From an uncultured Bacteroidia bacterium (GTDB lineage Bacteria; Bacteroidota; Bacteroidia; Bacteroidales; UBA932): a DNA stretch of 64,000 nucleotides. This document shows positions 43,630-53,200 of this stretch, one piece after another. Under the pieces are notes generated by a model that ran no database searches, was not told the origin of the DNA, and saw only the letters and a list, made by a program, of their open reading frames with translations. The stretch is from positions 1 through 64,000 of the forward strand of contig CACWLD010000001.1 of the NCBI GenBank assembly GCA_902761655.1, written 5' to 3'. Every line of letters starts with the position of its first letter. Position 1 is the stretch's first letter. The translations under genes were made by a program, and so were the position numbers.

Positions 43630-46182
43630 ATGGATATGAACAATAACGCTCCTTCCTGGAAGAGCGTGATGGTAACACGTCATCTTCCGAAGGCATTATC
43701 AGGACTGGAAAAATTAAGCAAGAACCTTTGGTGGTGCTGGAACGATTCCGCCAAGACATTATACAGAAAGATTGACCCGGACATCTGGCATAAGTCAGGT
43801 CACAATCCAAGGGCGGTGCTCGATACCGTGAGCATCAAGCGTTTCGAGGCCCTGGCCAAGGATTCCGCTTTCCTCAGCGAGCTCAAGGCCGTGATGACGG
43901 ACTTTGACAACTATATGTCCCAGAAAGCCGAGCGCAAGGACCCTCTGGTGGGCTATTTCTGTATGGAGTACGGTCTGGACTCTTCCCTCAAGATATATTC
44001 CGGAGGATTGGGAATCCTTGCTGGAGACTACCTCAAGGAGAGCAGCGATATGAACGTGAATATGGTGGCCGTTGGCCTTCTGTACCGTTACGGCTACTTC
44101 ACCCAGGTCCTTTCCGCCCAGGGAGACCAGATCTCCAAGTATGAGCCCCAGGACTTCCTCAAGATACCTGCCGAGCCGGTTATGGACAAAAACGGCAACT
44201 GGGTTACCATAAGCGTGGATTTCCCTGGAAGACAGGCATATGCAAGGATTTGGAAGGTGGCCGTAGGCCGCACGGACCTCTATCTTCTTGACACGGACTA
44301 TGAGGCCAACAACCAGGAGGACCGCCAGGTCACCCATCATCTTTACGGAGGTGACTGGGAGAACCGCCTCAAGCAGGAGGTTGTCCTTGGAATTGGTGGC
44401 GTACGCGCTCTGCGCGCCCTTGGCATCAATCCCCAGATATATCACTGCAACGAGGGCCACGCCGCATTCATCGGACTTGAAAGGCTCCGCGAGTACATTC
44501 CAAAGTATAACCTGAACTTTGACGAGGCGCTGGAAGTAGTCCGCGCGTCCTCTCTGTTCACCACCCATACCCCTGTTCCCGCAGGACACGATTCCTTTGA
44601 CGAGGGAATGCTCGGCCGCTACATTGGCGGATACCCTGCAGCTATGAACATTGACTGGCGCACCCTGATGAGCCTTGGAAAGCTCGATCCGGACAACAGG
44701 TATGAGAAGTTCTCAATGAGCATCCTCGCAGCCAATATCTCCCAGAACGTGAACGGAGTCTCTATGCTTCACGGAAAGGTCAGCCAGGAAATCTTCTCCA
44801 ATATGTATCCGGGATACCTTCCTGAGGAGCTCTACGTAAGTTACGTGACCAACGGAGTGCATTATCCCACCTGGGCCGCCAAGGAATGGCAGCAGATTCA
44901 CGAGAGGGTGTTCGGATCCGCATTCAAGACACACCATTATGACAAGAAGTGCTTCGAGGGAATATATGACGTCAGCGACGAGGAAATCTGGAGCGTGCGC
45001 AAGCAGCTCAAGAAAGACCTCGTGAAAGCTGTCAACGACAGGATCTCCGATCCCGTACAGAGCAGCCACTATTCCCCAAGGCAGGCAATAACAATAAAGA
45101 AGAACCTGCGCGACGATGTCCTTACCATAGGATTCGCCAGGAGGTTCGCCACATACAAGAGGGCAACCCTGCTTTTCAGCGACCTTGACCGCCTCAGCGC
45201 CATCGTCAACAATCCGGAGCGTCCGGTTCAGTTCCTGTTCGCCGGAAAGGCGCACCCTGCGGACAGGGCAGGCCAGGACCTCATCCGCCAGATCGTGGAG
45301 ATATCCAAGCAGGACAGGTTCCTGGGCAAGATCATCTTTGTCCCGGGTTATGACATCAACCTGGCCAAGAGACTTGTTCAGGGCGTTGATGTATGGCTCA
45401 ACAACCCTACCCGTCCGCAGGAGGCTTCCGGTACTTCCGGAGAGAAGGCTGCGATGAACGGTGTAATGCATTTCTCCGTCCTTGACGGATGGTGGGTTGA
45501 AGGTTACCGCCAGGGTGCCGGCTGGGCGCTGCCTCAGGAAAGGACCTACGACGACCAGTACTACCAGAACGAACTTGACTCCGCCACCATCTACACCATC
45601 CTTGAAAATGACATCATTCCTGCATACTATAACAAGGAGAACAGCGGCATTTCCAAGGAATGGGTGGGCTATATCAAGAATACCATCGCTTACGTAGCCA
45701 GCAACTTCACCACCAACAGGATGCTTACTGACTATGTGAACCAGTACTATGACCCTCAGTACAAACGCTCACAGGACATCCAGGCCAAAGACTTTGCCGT
45801 TGCCCGCTCCCTGGCGGAATGGAAGCGCCAGATCAAGGACAACTGGGGAGGCATAAAGGTGGTTTCATACACCCAGCCTGCTTCGTCCTACAGCCTTGAG
45901 CCCGGCCGCGACCTCACTTCCGAGGTTGTACTGGACCTTGGCAAGATAAAGCCGGAAGACATTGGCGTGGAGATGCTGTTTACCACATACGACGCAAAGG
46001 GCAAGCTCCATATCCGCGAGATATGCGAGTTCGCTTTGGATGAATACAAGGATGGCATAGCCAAGTACAGCGCATCCATCTTCCCTGAGAGGACCGGTAT
46101 GTACCAGGTTGCCACCAGGGTATATCCAAAGAACGCCCTGTTGCCGCATAAACAGGACCTTCCGCTTGTTAAATGGTTGTAA
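43630..46182 (+). CDS. glgP: Alpha-glucan phosphorylase (GT35)
   Basis: An 850-residue protein of the short alpha-glucan phosphorylase group with an N-terminal DUF3417 region ('LEKLSKNLWWCWND'). It has 'GYFCMEYGLDSSLKIYSGGLGILAGD', 'HCNEGHAAF', and the PLP lysine K606 in 'GTSGEKAAMNGV'. It releases glucose 1-phosphate from glycogen, maltodextrin or both. It closes the glycogen cluster. Its 3' end overlaps ribF by ten bases in a different frame, so ribF is probably cotranscribed. The first ATG is used; an alternative ATG is two codons later. Confidence 0.94.
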   Translation: MDMNNNAPSWKSVMVTRHLPKALSGLEKLSKNLWWCWNDSAKTLYRKIDPDIWHKSGHNPRAVLDTVSIKRFEALAKDSAFLSELKAVMTDFDNYMSQKAERKDPLVGYFCMEYGLDSSLKIYSGGLGILAGDYLKESSDMNVNMVAVGLLYRYGYFTQVLSAQGDQISKYEPQDFLKIPAEPVMDKNGNWVTISVDFPGRQAYARIWKVAVGRTDLYLLDTDYEANNQEDRQVTHHLYGGDWENRLKQEVVLGIGGVRALRALGINPQIYHCNEGHAAFIGLERLREYIPKYNLNFDEALEVVRASSLFTTHTPVPAGHDSFDEGMLGRYIGGYPAAMNIDWRTLMSLGKLDPDNRYEKFSMSILAANISQNVNGVSMLHGKVSQEIFSNMYPGYLPEELYVSYVTNGVHYPTWAAKEWQQIHERVFGSAFKTHHYDKKCFEGIYDVSDEEIWSVRKQLKKDLVKAVNDRISDPVQSSHYSPRQAITIKKNLRDDVLTIGFARRFATYKRATLLFSDLDRLSAIVNNPERPVQFLFAGKAHPADRAGQDLIRQIVEISKQDRFLGKIIFVPGYDINLAKRLVQGVDVWLNNPTRPQEASGTSGEKAAMNGVMHFSVLDGWWVEGYRQGAGWALPQERTYDDQYYQNELDSATIYTILENDIIPAYYNKENSGISKEWVGYIKNTIAYVASNFTTNRMLTDYVNQYYDPQYKRSQDIQAKDFAVARSLAEWKRQIKDNWGGIKVVSYTQPASSYSLEPGRDLTSEVVLDLGKIKPEDIGVEMLFTTYDAKGKLHIREICEFALDEYKDGIAKYSASIFPERTGMYQVATRVYPKNALLPHKQDLPLVKWL

Positions 46183-47039
46183 CGACAGGTTTTTTTGACG
46201 GTGTCCACACAGGACACCGGGTTGTAATACAAAGGCTCGTCTGTGAGGCCCGTAACCGGGGACAGAAGAGCCTTGTAATAACATTCTGGCCCCACCCTCG
46301 CACGGTGCTCCAGAATGGAGCCAGGGAGTTGCGGCTGCTCAACTCTCTGGAAGAGAAAAAGCAGCTGCTGTACGCCCTGGGCGTTGACCAGGTGCAGGTT
46401 TTGGACTTTGACAGGGAATTCAGCCGCCTTACTGCGGAGCAGTATCTGCGGGATTATGTGAAAGGGCGCTTTGGAGGGAAGACGGTCCTGCTGGGATACA
46501 ATCACAGGATGGGCTGCGACGCTCCGGGAGCGGATGAACTCAGGGCTACGGCATCGGCCATCGGGCTGGAAACCATAATGGTGGAGAAGGCTCCGGGCAA
46601 TGTGAGTTCCACCATCATCCGCAAGGCGCTGGAGGAAGGCGATGTGAAGGGAGCGGCGGATATGCTGGGGTACAGGTACAGCCTTACGGGCGTGGTTGTC
46701 GCGGGGAACCGCCTTGGAAGGACCATAGGCTTCCCAACGGCCAACCTAAAACTGTATGACCCGCTCAAGATGGTGCCTCGGAACGGAGTGTATGCCGTTG
46801 AGGCCCAGGTACTTGGGCATACATATAAAGGGATGTGCAACATTGGCGTCCGCCCTACCGTGGGGGTAGGAAGCGCGCCCTCGATAGAGACCAATATCTT
46901 TGATTTTGACCAGGACATTTACGGGCTTGACCTAAAGGTGACGTTCAAGGAAAAGATCAGGGATGAACAGAAATTTCCTTCGCTCCAGGCCCTTGCAGGG
47001 CAGTTGGCAAAGGACAAGGACATAGCGAAAATAAAATAA
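46173..47039 (+). CDS. ribF: Bifunctional riboflavin kinase/FMN adenylyltransferase
   Basis: A 288-residue protein. The adenylyltransferase domain opens directly with 'TGFFDGVHTGHRVVI' (HxGH motif) and includes 'GYNHRMGCDAPG' and 'SSTIIRKAL'. The kinase domain carries 'GRTIGFPTANL', 'NGVYAV', 'GMCNIGVRPTVG' and 'ETNIFDF'. It makes FMN and FAD. The N-terminus lacks about 15 residues present in longer RibF proteins, a short form common in the phylum, so I do not regard it as truncated. It starts ten bases inside glgP. Confidence 0.94.
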   Translation: MVVTTGFFDGVHTGHRVVIQRLVCEARNRGQKSLVITFWPHPRTVLQNGARELRLLNSLEEKKQLLYALGVDQVQVLDFDREFSRLTAEQYLRDYVKGRFGGKTVLLGYNHRMGCDAPGADELRATASAIGLETIMVEKAPGNVSSTIIRKALEEGDVKGAADMLGYRYSLTGVVVAGNRLGRTIGFPTANLKLYDPLKMVPRNGVYAVEAQVLGHTYKGMCNIGVRPTVGVGSAPSIETNIFDFDQDIYGLDLKVTFKEKIRDEQKFPSLQALAGQLAKDKDIAKIK

Positions 47040-47044
47040 TTAAG

Positions 47045-47052
47045 TATATTTG
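47045..47052 (+). promoter_or_regulatory. -7 box (TATATTTG) for greA
   Basis: TATATTTG ends four bases before the greA ATG at 47057, which would give a leaderless message if used at the usual distance. No clear -33 is seen; spacing predictions therefore rest on the -7 box alone. Confidence 0.5.
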
Positions 47053-47056
47053 AATT

Positions 47057-47527
47057 ATGGCAGAATCTCATTACATGACCCAGGAGGGTCTGGACAAAAT
47101 TAAGAAAGATCTGGAAGAGGCGTTGGCTCAGCGTCCGGTCATCTCCGCGCAGATAGCCGAGGCCCGCGAGAAAGGCGACCTGTCAGAAAACGCCGAATAC
47201 GACGCGGCCCGCGAGGCTCAGGGACTTCTGGAGGTGAAGATAGCCAGGCTCAAGAACCTGGTGGCAAACGCAAAGATCATTGACGAATCCCAGATAGGTA
47301 CGGACAAGATCCAGATAATGAACAAGGTCAAGGTGGAGAACCTTGCCCTCAAGAGGGTTATGGAATTCACCATCGTGGGAGAGACGGAGGCTGACTTCTC
47401 AAAGGGTAAGCTGGCCGCCACAACCCCTATAGGAAAGGCCCTCATAGGACATTCCGTGGGCGATATCGTTGATGCGAAAACCCCTTCAGGCATTATTCAG
47501 TTCAAGGTTTTGGAAATTTCAATATAA
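47057..47527 (+). CDS. greA: Transcription elongation factor GreA
   Basis: A 156-residue protein with an N-terminal coiled-coil ('EGLDKIKKDLEEALAQRPVIS', then acidic tip 'AREKGDLSENAEYDAAREAQG') and a C-terminal FKBP-like domain ending 'FKVLEIS'. The conserved acidic tip (D-L-S-E-N-A-E-Y) that stimulates RNA cleavage is intact. It rescues backtracked RNA polymerase. The stop and the next gene's start share one base (TAATG). Confidence 0.96.
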   Translation: MAESHYMTQEGLDKIKKDLEEALAQRPVISAQIAEAREKGDLSENAEYDAAREAQGLLEVKIARLKNLVANAKIIDESQIGTDKIQIMNKVKVENLALKRVMEFTIVGETEADFSKGKLAATTPIGKALIGHSVGDIVDAKTPSGIIQFKVLEISI

Positions 47528-47931
47528 TGGCTACAATTTTTACCAGAATAGCCAAGGGAGAGATACCTTCCTTCAAGGTAGCGGAGGACGATAACTACTA
47601 CGCCTTCCTGGACATCAACCCTATGGCAAAGGGACACACTCTTGTGATCCCCAAGAATGTAGAGAACGACTATATCTTCAATCTGGATCCGGAGACATAC
47701 GCCGGACTGTGCCAGTTCGCCCGCAAGGTGGCAATAGCCATCAAGGCCGCCATCCCTTGCCAGAGGGTGGGCGTGGCCGTGCTGGGAATGGAAGTGCCTC
47801 ATACGCACATCCATCTGGTACCGCTCCAGACGGAGGCGGATATGGATTTCCGCAAGGCAAAGCTGTCCCTCACCAATGAAGAATTCAAGCAGATAGCAGG
47901 TTCAATAGCAAGCGAATATGAAAAACTATAG
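47527..47931 (+). CDS. HIT family hydrolase
   Basis: A 134-residue protein with N-terminal 'IFTRIAKGEIPSFKV' and the HIT motif H-T-H-I-H-L-V near residue 97. It probably hydrolyses nucleotidyl substrates such as adenosine phosphoramidates or dinucleotides. It is coupled to greA by a one-base overlap, and its 3' end overlaps the thioredoxin-like lipoprotein gene by 14 bases. The gene order greA-HIT recurs in Bacteroidota. Confidence 0.94.
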   Translation: MATIFTRIAKGEIPSFKVAEDDNYYAFLDINPMAKGHTLVIPKNVENDYIFNLDPETYAGLCQFARKVAIAIKAAIPCQRVGVAVLGMEVPHTHIHLVPLQTEADMDFRKAKLSLTNEEFKQIAGSIASEYEKL

Positions 47932-49015
47932 AATAGCGGGCGTAATCCTTGCCGCGGCGCTCATTGCCGCGTGTACTCCAAAAGCCCGGATCAGCGGCAC
48001 CCTGGAAGGGGCTCCGTCTGACAAAGTGATTGTAAAGCTCCTGGATGTAAATACATACGTGGTGCTGGACACCCTCAAGACCGATGCCGCAGGCAAATAC
48101 TCCTGCAAGGTGGATGTCAAGAAAGGCCAGCCGGAGTTCATATACCTGTACCACGGAGACACCAAGATAGCCTCCCTCCTGCTTGAGGCCGGAGACCAGG
48201 TGAACGTGACATCCGACACCAAAGGCAATTACACCATAGAGGGCTCGCCTGAGAGCGAAAAGCTCCAGGAGGTGGAGGAGAGCTATGCAAACTTCCTTTC
48301 CACCGTTTCTTCAATGACTGAGACTTCCAGCATTGCAAGGGCTTACATCAACTATTACCGCCAGTGCCTCAAATACATCACCCAGAATCCGCACTCCCTT
48401 ACCGTGATTCCGGTAATGTACCAGACCTTCGAGGGGGAGACTCCTATATTCAGCCAGCAGACGGATGCCATCCGCTACCGCAACGTGGCTGATACCCTTT
48501 TGACCGTATATCCGGATTCCAAGTACGTACAGGCCCTTTCCCGCGAGGCTGACAACAGGCTCAAGCTGATGGATATCTACAACAGGGTTGATTCAGCCCA
48601 AGAATTGGCATTCCCTGACCTGAATCTTCCAGGAATGGACGGACAGAGGGTTTCCCTGGCCTCCTTGGACAACAAGGTGATCTTCCTTTATTTCTGGACG
48701 TCACAGCATTCACAGCAGACTCTGTTCAACCTGGAGTTCCTGGGTCCCATCTACGATGACTACAAATCCAAGGGACTTGAGATCTATGCAGTATGCCTCG
48801 ATACGGACAAGAGCCTCTGGGCCAGCATAGTAAGGAACCAGAATCTCAAGTGGATAAACGTAAACGACGGACTTGGCGCGGCGTCGCCGGCCGTGCAGGC
48901 TTACAACATAACCACAATCCCAACCCTGTACATCATAGAGAATGGGGAATTGGTTACAAGGGAGATTACTACTGAAAGGGAACTGCGCAGGTATCTGGAC
49001 GGAATCCTAAAATAG
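47918..49015 (+). CDS. Thioredoxin-fold lipoprotein without CxxC
   Basis: A 365-residue protein. The N-terminus ends with lipobox IAAC (Cys 19). Residues about 25-130 resemble the DUF4369 domain found in Bacteroidota disulfide oxidoreductases. Residues about 230-365 are a TlpA/AhpC-like thioredoxin domain with 'FPDLNLPGMDGQRVSLASL', 'IFLYFWTS', and the cis-Pro loop 'ITTIPTLYII' (P335). The segment that should be W-C-x-x-C reads Q-H264-S-Q-Q267, so both redox cysteines are absent. It cannot be a normal dithiol oxidoreductase. It may be a chaperone or binding protein. Confidence 0.87.
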   Translation: MKNYRIAGVILAAALIAACTPKARISGTLEGAPSDKVIVKLLDVNTYVVLDTLKTDAAGKYSCKVDVKKGQPEFIYLYHGDTKIASLLLEAGDQVNVTSDTKGNYTIEGSPESEKLQEVEESYANFLSTVSSMTETSSIARAYINYYRQCLKYITQNPHSLTVIPVMYQTFEGETPIFSQQTDAIRYRNVADTLLTVYPDSKYVQALSREADNRLKLMDIYNRVDSAQELAFPDLNLPGMDGQRVSLASLDNKVIFLYFWTSQHSQQTLFNLEFLGPIYDDYKSKGLEIYAVCLDTDKSLWASIVRNQNLKWINVNDGLGAASPAVQAYNITTIPTLYIIENGELVTREITTERELRRYLDGILK

Positions 49016-49699
49016 CTTCTTCTTGCTGACAGTGGCAATGAACTGTTTGAGATAGAGAGGTTCGAAGTACGCAATGTCTTCGAATCTCTTTTCTTTATAT
49101 GCCTCCAGGGCGGGGCGGAGCATAGAGCCCGCCAGGGGGTTGCACTGATGGAAGAAGGCGTTGGACCCTGCAAGGACGTCCTTGCATTTGTCCGCGCCAT
49201 CGCCAATGAAAAGCACGGGGCCTTCTGCAAGCTGCTCGGAGAAAGAGCCGGGTTCTACTATGAGGTTGCGCACCGTGTCGAGGCGCTTGCCTTCCGGGCT
49301 GAAGACGGCGGTGTACACCTCCATCCTGCGTGCATCTATCAGCGGGACAATGTATTTGCAGCCTTGGGGGATGACGCCTTCGTCGGCCGCCTGGGCGGCC
49401 AGAAGGTCCAGCGTCCCCACGGCCAGCAGCGGCAGTCCCGCGCCAAAGCACAGCCCCTTTGCCGAAGACACTCCCACACGCAGGCCTGTGTATGATCCCG
49501 GGCCCTTGCTGACGCATACGGCGTCGCAGTCACGCGCGCTTATGCCGCATTCGTCCAGCATCTCCTTGATCATTGGCGCAGTGAGTGAAGACTGGCGCCT
49601 GGCGTCCTCGCAAAGGCGGGAACTGATAATGGCGCCGTCACTTACAAGGGCGGTGGAGCATACGGCGGCGGAGGTTTCAATAAGGATTATCCTGGACAT
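49007..49699 (-). CDS. tsaB: tRNA threonylcarbamoyladenosine biosynthesis protein TsaB
   Basis: A 230-residue ASKHA protein with N-terminal 'ILIETSAAVCSTAL' and 'VSKGPGSYTGLRVGVSSAKGL', the hallmark of TsaB. With TsaD and TsaE it forms N6-threonylcarbamoyladenosine at A37 of ANN-decoding tRNAs. The partner genes are not in the window. It overlaps the thioredoxin-like gene by nine bases at their 3' ends and starts one base after the stop of the CvpA-like gene. Confidence 0.94.
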   Translation of the reverse strand: MSRIILIETSAAVCSTALVSDGAIISSRLCEDARRQSSLTAPMIKEMLDECGISARDCDAVCVSKGPGSYTGLRVGVSSAKGLCFGAGLPLLAVGTLDLLAAQAADEGVIPQGCKYIVPLIDARRMEVYTAVFSPEGKRLDTVRNLIVEPGSFSEQLAEGPVLFIGDGADKCKDVLAGSNAFFHQCNPLAGSMLRPALEAYKEKRFEDIAYFEPLYLKQFIATVSKKKLF

Positions 49700-49700
49700 C

Positions 49701-50198
49701 TTACTCGGTGAAAATCAGAGCTTTGAGGTAAGGGAACAGGGCGGATCCAAAGTTGTACAGTGGTTGGTACAGGACGGATTCCGCAAGGGTTTTCTGCTCC
49801 ACTATCTCAAAGGTATTGTTCAATGCCGTGAATAGGACAAGCAGCAGCGAGGCCACAAGAAGTCCGTTGGCAATTGCGAGCACCAGACCCAGCAGGCGGT
49901 TGAGCCATCCCAGCATCACAAGCTTGAGGATTTTCTCCAATAATTTGCCTATCAGGGTGAATACAAGCGCATACAGGATGAAGAAAACCAGGAACGTGGC
50001 CACGTGCATTACAACGGGCGAGGCGTCCGGAAGGGACGGAGCCAGTGCGGTGCAGGCGGCGTTGGAGGAGTGGAAAGCCATCCAGGACCCCAGAAATACT
50101 GATACAAGTGAAGCTGCCTGGGACATAAATCCCTTTGTAAGTCCCTGATATACAGCAGGGAGCAGGCAGACTAGAATTATGATGTCCAAAGCGCTCAT
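49701..50198 (-). CDS. CvpA family membrane protein
   Basis: A 165-residue protein with four predicted membrane segments (residues about 5-22, 30-48, 68-90 and 104-125) and CvpA-type features: 'DIIILVCLLPAVYQGLTKGF', 'FILYALVFTLIGKLLEKILK', 'LGWLNRLLGLVLA'. Members of the family affect colicin V production and envelope tolerance. The start at 50198 (MSALDIIIL) is favoured; earlier in-frame starts would run into ileS and its promoter. It is upstream of and cotranscribed with tsaB. Confidence 0.88.
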   Translation of the reverse strand: MSALDIIILVCLLPAVYQGLTKGFMSQAASLVSVFLGSWMAFHSSNAACTALAPSLPDASPVVMHVATFLVFFILYALVFTLIGKLLEKILKLVMLGWLNRLLGLVLAIANGLLVASLLLVLFTALNNTFEIVEQKTLAESVLYQPLYNFGSALFPYLKALIFTE

Positions 50199-50201
50199 AG
50201 T

Positions 50202-50233
50202 TTTGTAAAAGACGTGGGAAATGTTTAAATTTG
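50202..50233 (+). promoter_or_regulatory. Promoter for ileS fusion gene: TTTG-N20-TAAATTTG
   Basis: TTTG at 50202-50205, exactly 20 bases, then TAAATTTG at 50226-50233. The predicted leader is about 22 bases to the ATG at 50260. The box lies within a longer in-frame start, which supports the shorter start. Confidence 0.7.
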
Positions 50234-50259
50234 CCGACTGCAAAATTATACAAAAAAAT

Positions 50260-53200
50260 ATGACATTCAAAGAATACAAAGGTCTGGATCTGGTAAGTAC
50301 CGGCAACGAAATTCTGGAACGCTGGCGTAAGAATAATGCCTTCAGGAAATCACTTGAAGTAAGGGAAGGAGCGCCGGAATTCATATTCTTTGAAGGTCCG
50401 CCTTCCGCCAACGGAATGCCGGGAATCCATCACGTAATGGCCCGTTCCATCAAGGACGCTGTATGCCGTTACAAGACCCAGACGGGCTACAAGGTAGACC
50501 GCCGCGCAGGATGGGACACCCACGGCCTTCCCGTTGAGATTGGCGTGGAGAAGAAGCTCGGTATCCACAAGGAGGATATCGGCACCAAGATAAGCGTAGA
50601 GGAATACAACAAGACCTGCCGCTCAGAGGTTATGAAATATACCTCCGAGTGGGTCAATATGACAGAGCGGGTTGGCTACTGGGTGGATATGGACGACCCT
50701 TACATCACCTACGACAACCGCTACATTGAGACCCTGTGGTACCTCCTCAAGAAAATCTATGACAAGGGACTCCTTTACAAGGGCTATTCTATCCAGCCGT
50801 ACAGCCCGTCTGACGGAACCGGCCTCAGCTCACACGAGCTCAACCAGCCTGGATGCTACAAGGACGTAACGGACACCACCGTCACCTGCCAGTTCAAGGT
50901 GATTGGGGAGGACGAACTCTACTTCCTTGCCTGGACAACCACGCCCTGGACCCTTCCTTCCAACACCGCATTGTGCGTAGGCCCCAACATAGATTACGTA
51001 AAAGTAAAGTCTTCAAATCCTTACACAGGTAAGGAGGCTACATATATCGTGGCCCAGGCCCTTGTAGGCGCCTGGTTCAATGACAAGATTCCTTACGAGG
51101 TTCTCCCCGGCACATACAAGGGCTCAGAACTGGTGGGTATGCGCTATGAACAGCTTATCCCGTGGTTCAAGCCTCTTGAGGGCGATGCCTTCAGGGTAAT
51201 TTCAGGAGATTACGTCACCACAGAGGACGGTACAGGTATCGTTCATATCGCCCCTACCTTTGGTGCTGATGATAAGAAGGTTGCCGCAAACTTTGGTGTT
51301 CCGCCAATGATGGTGGTTGACAAGGACGGCCGCAATCAGGCCCAGGTAGACCGCGAAGGCCGTTTCTACAGGCTTGAGGATATGGATCCTGCTTATGCAG
51401 CAACCGTAGATCCTTCATATGCTGAATACTCCGGACGTTTTGTAAAGAACGCCTATGACGATTCCCTCCCCAAGGACGCCCCTACCCTTGACATAGACCT
51501 CTGCGTAATGCTCAAGAGCCAGGGCAAGGCTTTCAAGATCCAGAAACACGTTCACAGCTATCCTCACAGCTGGCGTACGGACAAGCCGGTGCTCTACTTC
51601 CCCCTGGACGCCTGGTTCATCAAGGCTTCCGCAGTCAAGGACCAGATGGTGGAACTGAACAAGACCATCACCTGGAAGCCGGAATCCACCGGAACCGGAC
51701 GTTTCGGCCAGTGGCTGGAGAACATCCAGGACTGGAACCTGTCCCGCAGCCGCTTCTGGGGCACGCCTCTCCCAATCTGGCGTACGGAAGACGGCAAGGA
51801 AGAGAAGTGCATAGGCTCCCTCAAGGAGTTCTACGCGGAGATTGAAAAGGCCGTAGCCGCCGGAGTTATGGCAAGCAATCCTTTCAAGGACGCAGGCTTC
51901 GACCCGGAGGATATGTCCAAGGAGAATTACGACAAGATAGACATCCACCGTCCTTACGTGGACAACATATTCCTGGTATCCGACAGCGGCCGCAAGATGA
52001 CACGCGAGACTGACCTCATTGACGTCTGGTTCGATTCAGGCGCAATGCCGTACGCTCAGGAAGGCCTCCGCGGCCTGAACGGCGGCAAATTTGGCATCAC
52101 CGCAGACTTCATTGCAGAAGGCGTTGACCAGACACGCGGATGGTTCTACACCCTTCACGCAATCCACACAATGGTAAGCGGCACACCGGCCTTCAAGCGC
52201 GTCATCTCCAACGGCCTTGTCCTTGACAAGGACGGCAACAAGATGAGCAAGCGCCTTGGCAACGCCGTGGATCCGTTCCAGCAGCTTGACAAGTACGGCC
52301 CTGACGCCCTCCGCTGGTATATGCTCACCAACTCCCAGCCTTGGGACAACCTCCGTTATGACGATGCCGGAGTGGACGAGGTACGCCGCAAGTTCTTTGG
52401 AACGCTTTACAACACATATTCATTCTTCGCACTTTACGCTAACGTGGACGGCTTCGACCCCGCCGCTCCGCAGGTGGCCCTCAGCCTCCGTCCGGAGACC
52501 GACAGGTGGATCATCTCCCTGATGAATACCCTCATCAGCAATGTCCGCGCTGCTTACGAGGACTATGACATCACCCTTGCAGGACGCCTCATCCAGGACT
52601 TTGTCTGCGACCATCTTTCCAATTGGTACGTCCGCCTGAACCGCAAGCGTTTCTGGGGCGGCGGCCTCACCCGCGACAAGCTGGCCGCATACCAGACCCT
52701 TTATGAGGTTCTCAAGAACATTGCAATCCTGTCCGCTCCTATAGCTCCGTTCTATATGGACCGCCTCTATCTGGACCTTGTTCCGGACGGAGAGGAGTCT
52801 GTACACTACGTGCTTATGCCTGAGGCCGATATGGACCTTGTAGACAAGGACCTCGAGGAAAGGATGGCCCTTGCGCAGAAGGCTACCTCAATGGTACTTG
52901 CGCTGCGCCGCAAGGTGAACATCAAGGTACGCCAGCCGCTTTCCAAGCTCGTGATTCCCGTCATCTCCGACAAGCTCCGCGCCCAGCTGGAAGCCGTGGA
53001 AGGCATCATCCTGAGCGAGGTGAACGTCAAGGAAGCGGAGTTCCTGCCGGACACCACCGGAATCATCACCAAGAAGATCAAGCCCAACTTCAAGACCCTT
53101 GGCAAGAAATACGGAGCCAGGATGAAGGAGATAGCCGCAGCCTTCGGCTCTATGGACCAGCAGACCATTTCTGCAATCCAGGCCAGCGAGGCCGCCGCAG

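Noticed and set aside
46173..46200. ribF looked N-terminally truncated
   Set aside because: The HxGH motif starts within ten residues of the N-terminus as in other short RibF proteins of the phylum, and an intact start codon is present.
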